This document shows, piece by piece, positions 9,460 through 19,910 of a stretch of 64,000 bases of DNA. The notes beneath the pieces are model-generated. The model was not told the DNA's origin, did not search any database, and saw only the letters and a list, made by a program, of their open reading frames with translations. The DNA is from Calamus simplicifolius (lineage: Eukaryota > Streptophyta > Magnoliopsida > Arecales > Arecaceae). The translations under genes were made by a program, and so were the position numbers. The stretch is from positions 62,001-126,000 of the forward strand of contig UESW01001863.1 of the NCBI GenBank assembly GCA_900491605.1, written 5' to 3'. How positions within the stretch are numbered: the first letter of the stretch is position 1; each line of letters begins with the position of its first letter.

Positions 9460-11043
9460 ATGGTGGTGACGCGAGCTCAGGACGCCTCCGTCAGCTGTTC
9501 AGCGGGGCTTCCCCCGCCAACTAGGCAGCAGGAGGCCAATCCCCCTGCTACCAACCCTCCAGCTACCTGCCCGCTGCCGGAGGCCGCTGATCAAACAGCG
9601 GAGCAGCTGGTGACCCTTTTCCGTCAGGTCCAAAATCTCACCACCATGGTCTACAGGCTACAGCAACAACAGTCCGTGGCCACCCAACATCAGACCGCTC
9701 CCCCTGCCAGTCAACAGTCGGCGAGGGGAGGCTCTCCTCGGCGGGAGGCCGGTCGGCAAGAGATCGGCCAACGTCCGGCTTCCCCTAGGAAGCCCCGATG
9801 CGAGCCCCCCAAGCGGCCACAGTCCCCTGACCACGGCCCCAACAAATTTCCTCCCGAGCCGCATCATCATGAGGAGCCCAGGCGGAAGTCCCGACTCCCG
9901 TCTCCATTTCCTTCTGCCTCTTCTTCTTCTTCTTCCTCTGAGCCATCTCAGAGGGCCCCGACAATTAGCCGCAAGGCGGAGGAACGCCTGGAGGAGTACA
10001 ACAGGCGGCTCGTCGAGCTCGCCAAGAAAATCAATCATCAGATAAAGGAAGAGTTTGACACCCGTCCTCCTTACACCCGCCGGATATTGGAGGAGCATGT
10101 CCCCTCCAGGTTTCATTTCCCCCAGGTGGACCCGTACGATGGTACGACCGATCCTCTCGATCATCTCGAGAGCTACAAAACAATGATGCAAGTCTAGGGC
10201 GCTTCAGACGCCCTTCTCTGCAAAGCCTTCCCTGCCACTCTACGGAAGGCTGCCCGTGCATGGCACTCACGCCTGCCCCCTCACAGCATCGACTCCTTCC
10301 GAGAGCTGGAGAAAGCCTTTCTGGCACACTTTGACGCTTGCCGGTGAATCCCAAGGGTAGCCGACAGTCTTTTCTCCGTCTGTTAGAAGGAGGGAGAGTC
10401 GCTGCGGGACTTTGTGTCCCGGTTCAAGGCCGTCGCCCTCGAGGTCTACCATCTCGACGACGCGGTGGCGACATTGGCATTGAAGCGGGGACTCCTCCCG
10501 TCCCGCTTCACCTTCTCTTTGGATAAGAAGCCCCCAAGCTCTTATTCCGATCTCCTCCTCCGAGCTCAAAAGTACATCCGTGCGGATGAAGTCGACTTCA
10601 CCTGTCGGGAATCTTCAAGAAGCTCCAGCTACAAGCCTGCTCACCCCGAGCCCAATGGGCCCCCTCGACACCAGCGAGCTGACCTGCCTCATCGATCCGA
10701 CAATAGGCGTCGGAGCCCCATCCCCGATGAGAGTAAGCCCACGCCCCTTCTAGCCCCTCGATCCCACATCCTGATGGAGATCAAGGGTGAGCCTTATCTC
10801 CAACGTCCTCCTCCCATGAAGAAAGGTCCTCCCCGTGACAAGAGCCGCTACTGCCGATTCCACCGGGATTACAGCCATGATACCGATAGCTGCTACAGCC
10901 TGAAGAGGGCCATCGAGGAGCTCATTCACTGGGGCTACCTCGGCAAATATGTCCAAAAGGCGCCACAGCCGCTGCCGGCCCTCATGGGGCCCCCGCCTAT
11001 CCAAGCCCCGATCGACAATGCCCCCACTGAACGGACGGTCTGA
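9460..11043 (+). pseudogene. Tat-lineage gag, three internal stops
   Basis: Capsid/nucleocapsid gene. The ATG at 9460 gives MVVTRAQ; the related element starts MVVMRAQ, which supports this start. A proline/glutamine- and serine-rich N-terminus is followed by the conserved capsid segment around 10,100-10,330 (VDPYDGTTDPLDHLESYK, then AFPATLRKAARAWHSRLP) and the helix-rich part SLRDFVSRFKAVALEV. A zinc-knuckle-like CRFHRDYSHDTDSCYSLKRA lies at 10,855-10,914. The frame stays the same from 9460 to 11043 but contains TAG at 10195, TGA at 10345 and TAG at 10384. Each is one C-to-T change from CAG or CGA codons, so decay by point mutation rather than rearrangement. The final TGA at 11041 may itself be such a change. 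Confidence 0.88.
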
Positions 11044-14000
11044 ATGGTGTCCTGGGGATCAGCTTCTGCACCTAAACGGCCAAGAGGGGAGGAGGCACCA
11101 AAAATGTAATTCCTGAGGGGGGGGCCTGCTATAATGGAAAATGTAAACAATGAAGGCATAGTCGTCTCTATGACGATCGCCAGGCACCCTGTAAAAAGGA
11201 TATTAGTTGATAGTGGCAGCTCAGCTGACATCCTTACTTATGACGCTTTTGTTCGGATGGATTATCTTTGGACTCTCTCCAGCCCGTGGTGGCCCCGTTA
11301 GTCGGATTTACCGGGGACTCCGTAAGGGTCGAAGGTGAAATACCTCTACCTGTGATAGCCGAAACACCGCCATGCCAAAGCACTGCGATCATGAAATTCT
11401 TGGTCATGAGGGTCCCCTTGGCGTACAATGCCATTCTCGGGCGCCCAAGTCTGAACCTTTTGGACAGTCATTTCCACCCGGCGTCTACTAGTGCAGTTCC
11501 CCACTAGTGAGGGAGTTGGAGAGATGTGCGGCGAGACCAGCCCGGTCCTACCCTGTTATCATGCGGCATCAAGTCCCCTAGAAGTCGAGCCAGCTTTAGA
11601 GGCGTCTGACCCTAGAGACTCTAGTAAGGGAGGAGAGCCAGCTGAGCACCTTCTAACCTTCCCCCTTGGGGAGGACCCGGCGAAGACCGTCCGTATCGGA
11701 GGACTCCTTCCCTTGGAGGATCGGGAGCGTCTCTTGGGTTTTCTGAGGGCTAACTCGGACATTTTTCCTAGTCGGCGTCTGATATGCCCGGCATCCCTCC
11801 GGAAGTGATCACCCACAAGCTCAACATTGATCCACGGCACCGCCCGATTCGCCAAAAGAAGAGAAGCTTTGCCCCTGACCGACAAAAGGCCATTGACGAG
11901 GAAGTTAACAAGCTACTCAGTGCCGGCCACATCCGAGAAGAGCACTACTCTGATTGGCTAGCCAACGTGGTTATGGTGCGTAAGGCAAATGGGAGCTGGA
12001 GGATTTGCATAGACTTCACCGACCTCAACAAGGCGTGTCCGAAAGACAGCTTCCCCCTGCCCAGAATTGATCAGCTGGTGGATTCCACCTCTGGGCACGA
12101 ACTCCTCAGTTTCATGGACGCCTTCTCAGGATATAATCAGATAAGGATGGACCCTAGCGATGAGGAACACACCTCCTTTGTGACAGAGAAGGGCATTTAT
12201 TGCTGCAAGGTGATGCCTTTCGACCTCAAGAACGCGGGAGCAACCTACCAAAGGTTGATGAACAGTGTGTTCCAGGATCAGCTAGGCCGAAACATGGAAG
12301 TCTATGTAGACGACATGCTGACAAAAAGCATCCGCGCCTCCGATCACATCTCTGACCTAGAGGATTCAATAACCTCCATTGCTTCCAAGTTAAGCTGAAC
12401 CCTAAGAAGTGTGCTTTCGGGGTCACGGCGGGCAAGTTCCTGGGCTTCATGGTGACCCAGCGAGGGATCGAGGCAAACCCAGAGAAGATTAGCGCCATAC
12501 TCGACATGAGGCCACCATCCAGCAAAAAGAAAGTGCAACGATTGACAGGGAGGATAGCGGCTCTAAGTCGTTTCCTCTCCAAATCGGCTGAGAGATGCCT
12601 GCCTTTCTTCAAGGCCCTGCGGAAAATGAATAGCTTCGAATGGACGGACGACTGCCATAAAGCCTTTGACGGGTTGAAGGCATTCCTGTCTTCTCCGCCA
12701 CTTCTATCCAAGCCAAGAGATGGAGAAAGTCTCTTCCTCTACTTAGCTGCTTCGTCGGAAGCCGTTAGCTCAGTCCTGGTGCGCCTCGATGCCGATGGAA
12801 CTCAGAGACCCATCTATTATGTGAGTAAGGTCCTTCATGACGTAGAGGTCAGATATTCCAAGACAAAGAAAGTTATTTTTACCCTGATAGTCTCTGCCCA
12901 ATGCCTCCGTCCGTACTTTCCAGCCCATCCTATTGTGGTGTTCACGGATCAGCCCCTTCGAGCCATTCTGGCTCACTCGGACACTTCAGGCCGACTGGCC
13001 AAGTGGGCCATCAAGCTAGGGGAGTTCAGCCTTTCTTTTCAAGCTCGGCCAGCGCTAAAGTCTCAGGTCTTAGCCGATTTCCTGGTCGAGTACACTTGGG
13101 TGGAGGAAGATCCCAAAGAGGCTCCCATGGAGCAGTGCGAACCTGAGCCAGATGATGATGGAGAATCCTAGTTTCTTCATGTGGATGGTGCATCGAATTC
13201 ACAAGAAGCGGCGCCGGCCTCATTCTTGCCGGGCCGGGTGGAGAAAGATGGAATGTGCCCTGCGGTTCCTATTCGAAGCCACCAACAACCAAGCCGAGTA
13301 CGAGGCCTTGCTGGCTGGGTTAAGGCTAGCTCGAGAGTTGGGAGTAAGGCGTCTCAGAGCCTTTACCGACTCACAACTTGTCTTTGGACAAATCCATGGG
13401 GAATATGAAGTGCGCGACCCCATTATGGCGCAATATTTAGGCAAGGTTCAGCTCCTAACTTCCCCACTGCCTTACTTTAGTATCAGTTACATTCCCCAGA
13501 GCGAAAATGCCAAGGCCGACATCCTTTCTCGTCTGGCCACCTCCACCGATAGCTTGACGAGAGATGCTTATATTGAATATTTAGAAAGACCCAGCATAGA
13601 GGACAGTGAAGAAGTCCTCCCACTCACCCAAGAGCCCACATGGATGGACGCCTACGTCCGTTATCTCACTGACGGCACTCTCCCTGATGATCGCAACGAA
13701 GCTAGGCTGCTCAAGTGGAGAGCCTCCAAATTCATCCTCCTGGATGGGCGTCTATACAGAAGGTCGTTCTCCTACCCCCTACTCAAGTGTGTAGGGCCCA
13801 CCGACGCTGACTACATCCTCAGAGAGATTCACGAAGGCATCTGTGAAAATCACCTGGGGGGCAGATCTTTAGCTCAAAAAGCCCTCCGTCAAGGATACTT
13901 CTGGCTCACGATGAAGGAAGACGCAGCTAGATTGGTTCAGAAGTGCGATGGTTGCCAGCGCCATGCACACATCCAACATCAACCGTCTGCCCCAATGAGT

Positions 14001-14873
14001 CCGCTCTCAGCCCCATGGCTTTTCGCCCAGTGGGGAATGGACATTCTTGGGCCATTCCCCCAAGCTTCAGGGCAGCGGAGATTTTTTCTAGTCACAATCG
14101 ATTACTTCACCAAGTGGGTTGAGGTCGAGGCACTGGCCAAGATCACCGAAAGCAAAGTCAAAGCCTTCTTCTGGAAGCCGATCATATGTCGTTTTGGCCT
14201 GCCCCACACCCTCATCACGGATAATGGCCGCCAATTCAACAATGAAGCATTCAAAGTCTTTTGTGGCGAGCTAGGCATTCATCACCGATTCACTTCTGTC
14301 GGCCATCCTCAAACCAACGGAGAAGCCGAAGCCATGAATCGCACCATCCTTAGAGGACTTAGAATCCGGCTAGACGGGTCCAAAGGTCAATGGGTGAAGG
14401 AGCTCCCCAGTGTGATCTGAGCCTACCACACGACCCCTAGAGCCCCGACGGGCGAGACTCCTTTCAGTCTTGCCTTCGGATATGAAGCCGTCATCCCCGT
14501 CGAGATCGGTCTGCCTAGCCCATGTGTGGAGTCCTTCAACGAGGAAAATAACTCTGCACTGATATGGGCTAACCTGGACTTCATAGATGAGGCGCACGAT
14601 CAGGCAAGGTTGTGCATGGCGACCTTCCGTTAGCGAGCGGCCAAGTACTACAACGCTCGAGTTCGTCCCAAGGTTTTTCGCCGCGAAGACTTGGTTTTGA
14701 GAAAATCTGAGGTTTCAAAGCCTACGGAGGGGGGCAAGCTATCCCCCAACTGGGAGGGTCCTTACCGTGTCACCGAAACACTTCACAAGGGGGCATACAA
14801 ATTAGAAGAACTCGACGGGAAACCCATTCCACGTACCTGGAATGCGGATAACCTCCGCCAATATTATCAATGA
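11044..14873 (+). pseudogene. Tat-lineage pol: PR-RT-RH-aRH-INT, broken
   Basis: Domains in order: aspartic protease with LVDSGSSADIL near 11,205-11,237; reverse transcriptase 11,784-12,340 with FMDAFSGYNQIRM and the catalytic YVDDML near 12,303; gypsy RNase H to about 13,090; a second, archaeal-like RNase H from 13,170 (LHVDGASNS, TNNQAEYEALLAGLRLA, FTDSQLV); integrase with zinc finger H-H-C-C (CDGCQRH near 13,945) and catalytic D-D-E (WGMDILGPF, ITDNGRQF, PQTNGEAEAMN). It ends NADNLRQYYQ before a TGA. Frameshifts occur near 11,265, 11,490, 11,775, 12,350 and 13,200; stops at 11769, 13169, 14418 and 14631 each replace a W or Q codon. It cannot make a polyprotein now. The tandem RNase H pair identifies the Tat clade. 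Confidence 0.9.
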
Positions 14874-14939
14874 TGTATTCCCATGGAGCGTGAAGTAATA
14901 AAGGAGGCCCTTTCTGACACAGCAGCCTGTTCTCCCTTG

Positions 14940-16070
14940 CGTCCGAGGGCCAAGTCTCTCAAAAGGAGCTCACTGGCATCATGGCTAATGGGACACCACT
15001 CGATCCCGGCACGGCGGTGCCCCCGAGTCAGTTAAGACCCTAACAGCTTTGTACCCGACTGAGTCACCCTTTAGGTGGCACACAAACCCCTGAAGTGGTT
15101 CAAAAGGAGCTCACTGGCATCGCAATTAATGGGACACCACTCGGCCCCGGCACGGCGGTGCCCCTGAGTCGGTTAAGACCCTAACAGCTCTGTACCTGGC
15201 TGAGTTGCCCTTCAGGTGGCACACAAACCCCTGAAGTGGTTCAAAAGGAACTTACTGGCATCGTGGCTAACGGGACACCACTCGGCCTCGGCACGGTGAT
15301 GCCCCCGAGTCGGTTAAGACCCTAACAGCTCTGTACCCAGTTGAGTCACCCTTCAGGTGGCACACAAACCCCTGAAGTGGTTCAAAAGGAGCTCACTGGC
15401 ATCGCGGCTAATAGGACACCACTCGGCCCCGGCATGGCGGTGCCCCCGAGTCGGTTAAGACCCTAATAGCTCCATACCTGGCTGAGTCGCCCTACAGGTG
15501 GCACACAAACCCCTGAAGTGGTTCAAAAGGAACTCACTAGCATCGCAGCTAACGGGACACCACTCGGCCCCGGCACGGCGGTGCCCCCGAGTTGGTTAAG
15601 ACCCTAACAGCTCCATACCTGGCTGAGTCACCCTTCAGGTGGCACACAAACCTATGAAGTGGTTCAAAAGGAGCTCATAGGCATCGCGGCTAACGGGACA
15701 CCACTCAGTCCCAGCACGGCGGTGCCCTCGAGTCGGTTAAGACCCTAGCAGCTTCGTACCCGGCTAAGTCATCCTTCAGGTGGCACACAAACCCCTGAAG
15801 TGGTTCGAAAGGAACTCACTGGTATCGCGGCTAACGGGACACCACTCGGCCCCGGCACGGCGGTGCCTCCGAGTCGGTTAAGACCCTAGCAGCTCCGTAC
15901 CTGACTGAGTCACCCTTTATGTGGCACACAAACCCCTAAAGTGGTTCAAAAGGAACTCACTGGCATTGCGGCTAACGGGACACCACTCGGCCCCGGCACG
16001 GCGGTGCCCCTGAGTCGGTCAAGACCCTAACAGCCCCGTACCTGGTTGAGTCGCCCTTTAGGCAGCTTAC
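14940..16070. repeat. 141-bp tandem array, about 8 copies
   Basis: Between pol and the antisense gene a 141-bp unit repeats with exact spacing: the marker GGTGGCACACAAACCCCTGAAG starts near 15,074, 15,215, 15,356, 15,497, 15,638, 15,779 and 15,920. Each unit also holds GGGACACCACTCGGCCCCGG and CCCGAGTCGGTTAAGACCC. Copies differ by a few percent and the last is truncated near 16,070. In Tat/Ogre elements of other plants, 3' untranslated tandem repeats of this sort have seeded satellite DNA. A spacing of 141 bp is close to nucleosome core length. Confidence 0.92.
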
Positions 16071-16873
16071 ATACCACTGAAGCAGTTCAAGGCAACCATC
16101 GGCACCACCCCCCTCAGCCCCGGCACGGTGGTATCTCTCCTAACAGCTCGATGTACGTTCAAGTCGCCCCTCTTACAAAATTCACGCCCATTAAGACATT
16201 TTTAAAGGGCCCTGATTGGCTTTCGTGAACCCTGAACCAGACGATACGGTCGTGGCCTTTCCTAATCGGCCCTAACCGGTTCAAGCATTTTCAGCACCGA
16301 GCAAGTCGACATAACTTCCTCTGGTCAACTTCACTTGCCCTTGGTGCCCTTACAATGGCTAAATCGGTTCTGACCATTTCTGGTCGGCCTCGACACCTCC
16401 AAAATTAATCCCGGCAGCAAGTCATCTGCCGATTCTTCCAAGCCTTCAGAAAGATTCATACACAGGCGAGCCTTCTTTCAAACAGCCTACAACAGCACTG
16501 GGCATTCATGTAGCCAGTTTACATCTCGGCGATGTGTTCAAGTGTTGGCCAAGTCCAAAATTGCAGTTCGGTCTCGGCACAGCCGACACGCGCAACGCTC
16601 AAGGTTCAAAAGAACAGTTTGGAAGATAAAATATCCAGCTACAATGTCGCCGGCATGTCTGATTTGGCACAGTAAGGCGTTTCTCTCAAAAGCGAAAGAA
16701 GCAAACAGATCAAGACACAAAGAGATTTTGAGTAAAGGACTTTTTCATTAACTATGGAAGAGAGGTACAAAAGTAAGAAGCTTGGACAAAAAGTTTCTTC
16801 ATTGATAGCCAAAGATAAGTACAAAATTGGGCCCAAGGTCAGTTACATAAGATAAAGAAAAAGAAAATACAAT
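16071..16873. other. Spacer between tandem array and antisense gene
   Basis: Untranslated part of the Tat element, shared by the 3' region of the sense transcript and the 3' end of the antisense gene. No gene recognised in it. Confidence 0.5.
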
Positions 16874-19231
16874 TCAAGGCTCGCCGGGGCCAGGCTTCCC
16901 CTCGTCCTTCTCCCCAGCCGGCTCCTCATCGGGACCCTCGGCCCGGATGTCTTCAAGATCGGCAATGTCGATCTCGAGGGTCGTGGCTACTCGGACTTTT
17001 CCCATCTCGAAGCCTTGAAGATAAGCGTCAAGGCTGGCTTCGAGGACCTCCTGCCTGAACTCTGGTGAAGCCTTGAACTTGGAGACGGCCTGCCCGGCCT
17101 CGGCCTCGATCGCTGCGCCTTGTTCTCAGCCTTCCAAGCCTTGGCCTCAGCTTCTGCGGCACGGGCACTGGCCTCGTCAGCGCAGGCCACCGCACCGGCC
17201 TTCTCCAAAACAGCTTCCGCTGCCGCTTTCTCCGTGACAGCGGCCTTCTCCCCGGCAGCCTGGGCCTCCTCCCCGACGCTTTGGAGCTGCCTAATAAGCT
17301 CCTTGATCTGCACCGCAGTGGCCTTCAACCTTTCCAAGGCCAATTCCATTTTGGCCTCGGATGCAGCGGCCCGGCTCTCCATTTCTTGAAGGCGACCGGC
17401 GTAGCCCTCCTCGCGGGCCGCGGTCTCCTAGCGAAGTCGAGCAAGGCTATCGGTGTGCGCCATGCTCTCCTTCTGATATTTGTCGACCCATGCCAGAGCC
17501 TTCGCCAGTGCGCTGGAAGACTGGGCCAGTGCCTCACGAAGCCCAAGGGTGCCGTTGGCCATCTGCAACAGGAGAAACACGTTAGCTAAAAAGAGAGAAG
17601 CATTGGGAAAAGAAAGAAGATCCACAAGGTTACCTGGACGATGAAGATCAAAATCATATCCATGAGTGCGGAGTGGCTCATCCCCTGCATCTCCTCTTCA
17701 AAATCGATAGCCCGGACTCCCGATAAGAGACGGGAGGCTCGGGTGGCATCCGCCATTCTTCCGATGGTAGGGACCAGGCGCGTCTGTCCCTCCTGCGGAC
17801 CCTCCGCCTGAAGACGGTCTGGGCGCCAAGCCGGTTGGTGGGATAAGCTCCTCGGCTCATCCCTCTACTTCTCGGTCGCCTCCGCCCCATCTCGGGCCTC
17901 CCTGGCGATCCGCTCCCCCTCGCCAGCAATTGGGGGAGCGCTCTCCCTTCCTGGCTCTGCAGCAGCCGGGGGGCCAATAGCAACAGTAACCTGCCTCGCC
18001 TCGGGCACGTCGGCGGCGGCAGGGGCTTCTTCATCCAAAACCACACCGGTGTTTCAGCGGTGGCCGGGATCTCCCCCTCTTCAACTTCGGCCCCAGCTGG
18101 CCTTTGGGCCACTCTCACCATCGGCTTCCTCTCGGCCGATTCCTCCATGGGCGTTGGGGCTGTGGGGACTATGGCCGGCCTGGCCGGCTCCCTTCTCCGA
18201 AGCTTCTTCAATGGCCTAGATGACTCTCCGGTTGCCGGCCTCTTCTGCCTTGCGATGGCCTCAAACTCGTTGACGGAGAACTTCATGGCTGCACAAGAAA
18301 AGATAATCAGCATTGGCGGCGACACGCAGTAAACAGAAAAATGGGACAAAGGGATTCAGGCTCACCGGTCGCCGGGGCCAACTCGGCCTCTATCAGGTTC
18401 TCCTCGGACAGAAGTTCCTTATAGCCGGGGATCTGACAATTGGATAACTGGGTAAACATATCCTTATCTCTCTTCCTTACGGAGGAGTCATCGTTGGAGC
18501 CAGTATCGGGCTCCCTCCAAACAGCTCTCACCCCCTCAACATGAGCAAAAAGGAACCTAGACTTCTATCCTCTAATTTTGGACGGGAGGCCTAGGGGGAA
18601 GGCTCTACCCAGCCTGGCGGTAAAGGCCCACCAGGCCCCCTCGCCTTGACGGCGGAGTTTGTAAAAGGCTCGGAACAGGGATAACTCTGGACGGGCCCCA
18701 TCAAAGTGGCAAAGGATAATGAAGGCACAAATAATCCTAATCATATTCGGAGTCAACTGTGCCGGCACTAATCTATACCTCTCTAAAAGGTTAAGAAAGA
18801 AAGGGTGAAAGGAAAGGTGCAGCCCTCACCGGAAGAACTCCTCATATAGAGCGATCCGACCTGGATGGTCAGAAATCACCCTATCTTCGGGCCCCGGTGT
18901 GGACAGGCCAATGAAATCAGGGACCAGGAACTTAGCCCTAATGGCCTCTACATCCTTAGGGGTCATGGTTGAGGCTACCCCTGACGGACCCGCTGGATCA
19001 GAGCTCACCGCTAGAGGAAGGGCCGGACGGCGAGAGGACAGGGGGACTGCCCTAATGGGAGAACCAGAGGTAGGCGGAGGTCCTAATGCCTTTGATGGGT
19101 CACGGATAACGATGCCGCCCGACGGTCGAGGCATTTGGCTACTAGCTAGTCGCAGGGGCCTGGTTTTCGCTATCAGACTGGGAAGACTCCTCTACAGTTC
19201 TCTTACCCTCCCTAATGGTGCTACGGTCCAT
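16874..19231 (-). pseudogene. Spliced antisense gene of the Tat element
   Basis: The extra gene that Retand-type Tat elements carry in reverse orientation; its role is unknown. On the minus strand: start MDRSTIREGK at 19231 with an acidic/serine-rich N-terminus; the plant transposon-protein-like domain (ISDHPGRIALYEEFF, VPAQLTPNMIRIICAFI, FRAFYKLRRQGEGAWWAF); then KFSVNEFEAIARQKR; an alanine/glutamate-rich coiled coil (17,560-17,120); and a C-terminal EFRQEVLEASLDAYLQGF motif before TGA at 16874. Two short introns are evident: 18,365-18,289 (phase 1; GTGAGC...TGCAG) and 17,633-17,563 (phase 0; GTAACC...TGCAG). It is dead: frameshifts near 19,140, 18,060 and 17,115, and in-frame TGA 18828-18826, TAG 18567-18565 and TAG 17430-17428. 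Domain identity is from recognition only; the exon structure is read directly. Confidence 0.8.
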
Positions 19232-19355
19232 AGAAAATAAGGGGATAAGACTAACCTGGGGGTTGAAAAGGCTCAGATCACAGAAGAGGAACTCAAAGAA
19301 GAAGGAAGTAGAGAAAGCAATGGCAGCAGAAAGGTTTCCACAGGCCCTTGGAAGG

Positions 19356-19364
19356 CTTTTATAG
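19356..19364 (-). promoter_or_regulatory. TATA box of the antisense gene
   Basis: CTATAAAAG on the minus strand, about 125 bp upstream of the ATG at 19231. The related element at 31.7-35.6 kb has GCATAAAAAAGG at the matching place (34,462-34,451, minus). This suggests an independent promoter for the antisense gene rather than readthrough from the LTR. Confidence 0.6.
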
Positions 19365-19730
19365 CCCCTGTCTTCGGCTAGCGCCGCCCGAGATCCTGCC
19401 ACCTGGCGTGCGTCCATTGCACTGCAGGCTGCCAGTTGGAAATCTCGCCTGGGCCCAAGACGTGTTGCCTCGTTTCCCCAAGAGATGTGATCCCTGGCCA
19501 ATCATGGGGCGTAGAAAATGGGGCAGCAATGATGTCCTTACCTTTTCTCCACTACTCGATGAGCTCTTTCTCCGGAGCATTCGGCGCCAACGTCAACCCC
19601 ACCTAACGCATGATTGCAGGAGGTCTTCGAAGAGACACTGCCTCGAAACCAAGCGCCAACTCATCAGCCCATTTAAAGCGCACCAAAAGAAGCAATCATT
19701 CCTTTTGAATTTTTGCGCCCCTTTCGCCCA

Positions 19731-19905
19731 AAGGGCTCACTCGAGCCCCTCTTCAGCTGTGACCTCAATTGCTAACTTGGGCATCGGAGGGTCCCACCGG
19801 AGAATCCTCTCCGGTTTTGGAACTTTTTTGCAAGCAACCTGGTGAAGCAAAGGTTCGAGAAGCATTCCGTTCCCGATATTCAGGATCGGTGATTGGGCGT
19901 CATCA
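19731..19905 (+). repeat. Truncated 3' LTR of the Tat element
   Basis: Aligns with 9,181-9,354 of the 5' LTR (AGGGCTCACTCGAGCCCCTC through GTCATCA) with about 14 differences. Upstream of 19,731 the similarity ends abruptly. The sequence just before the break, GCCCCTTTCGCC, matches the pre-polypurine region of the related element (near 34,800). So one deletion removed the polypurine tract and about 1.46 kb of U3/R, ending in a short A/G-rich identity. The element can no longer complete reverse transcription. Confidence 0.75.
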
Positions 19906-19910
19906 GTGAG

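Larger units (their letters stand above)
7716..19905 (+). mobile_element. Ty3/gypsy Tat-lineage (Retand-like) retrotransposon
   Basis: A 12.2-kb element flanked by GTGAG at 7711-7715 and 19906-19910, taken as the 5-bp target duplication. Order: 5' LTR, PBS, gag, protease, reverse transcriptase, RNase H, second RNase H, integrase, 141-bp tandem array, antisense spliced gene, truncated 3' LTR. The second RNase H and the extra antisense gene between pol and the 3' LTR are marks of the Tat clade, Retand type. The first base appears mutated (AGATGTGG instead of TGATGTGG, as in the related element at 31,687). The shared 174 bp of the two LTRs differ at roughly 14 sites by eye, so the insertion is not recent. 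All genes are broken. Confidence 0.88.

Noticed and set aside
9658..12711. Several minus-strand frames of 100-177 codons opposite gag and pol
   Set aside because: Shadows of the plus-strand retroelement genes; no motifs, and the sense strand shows clear conserved domains.
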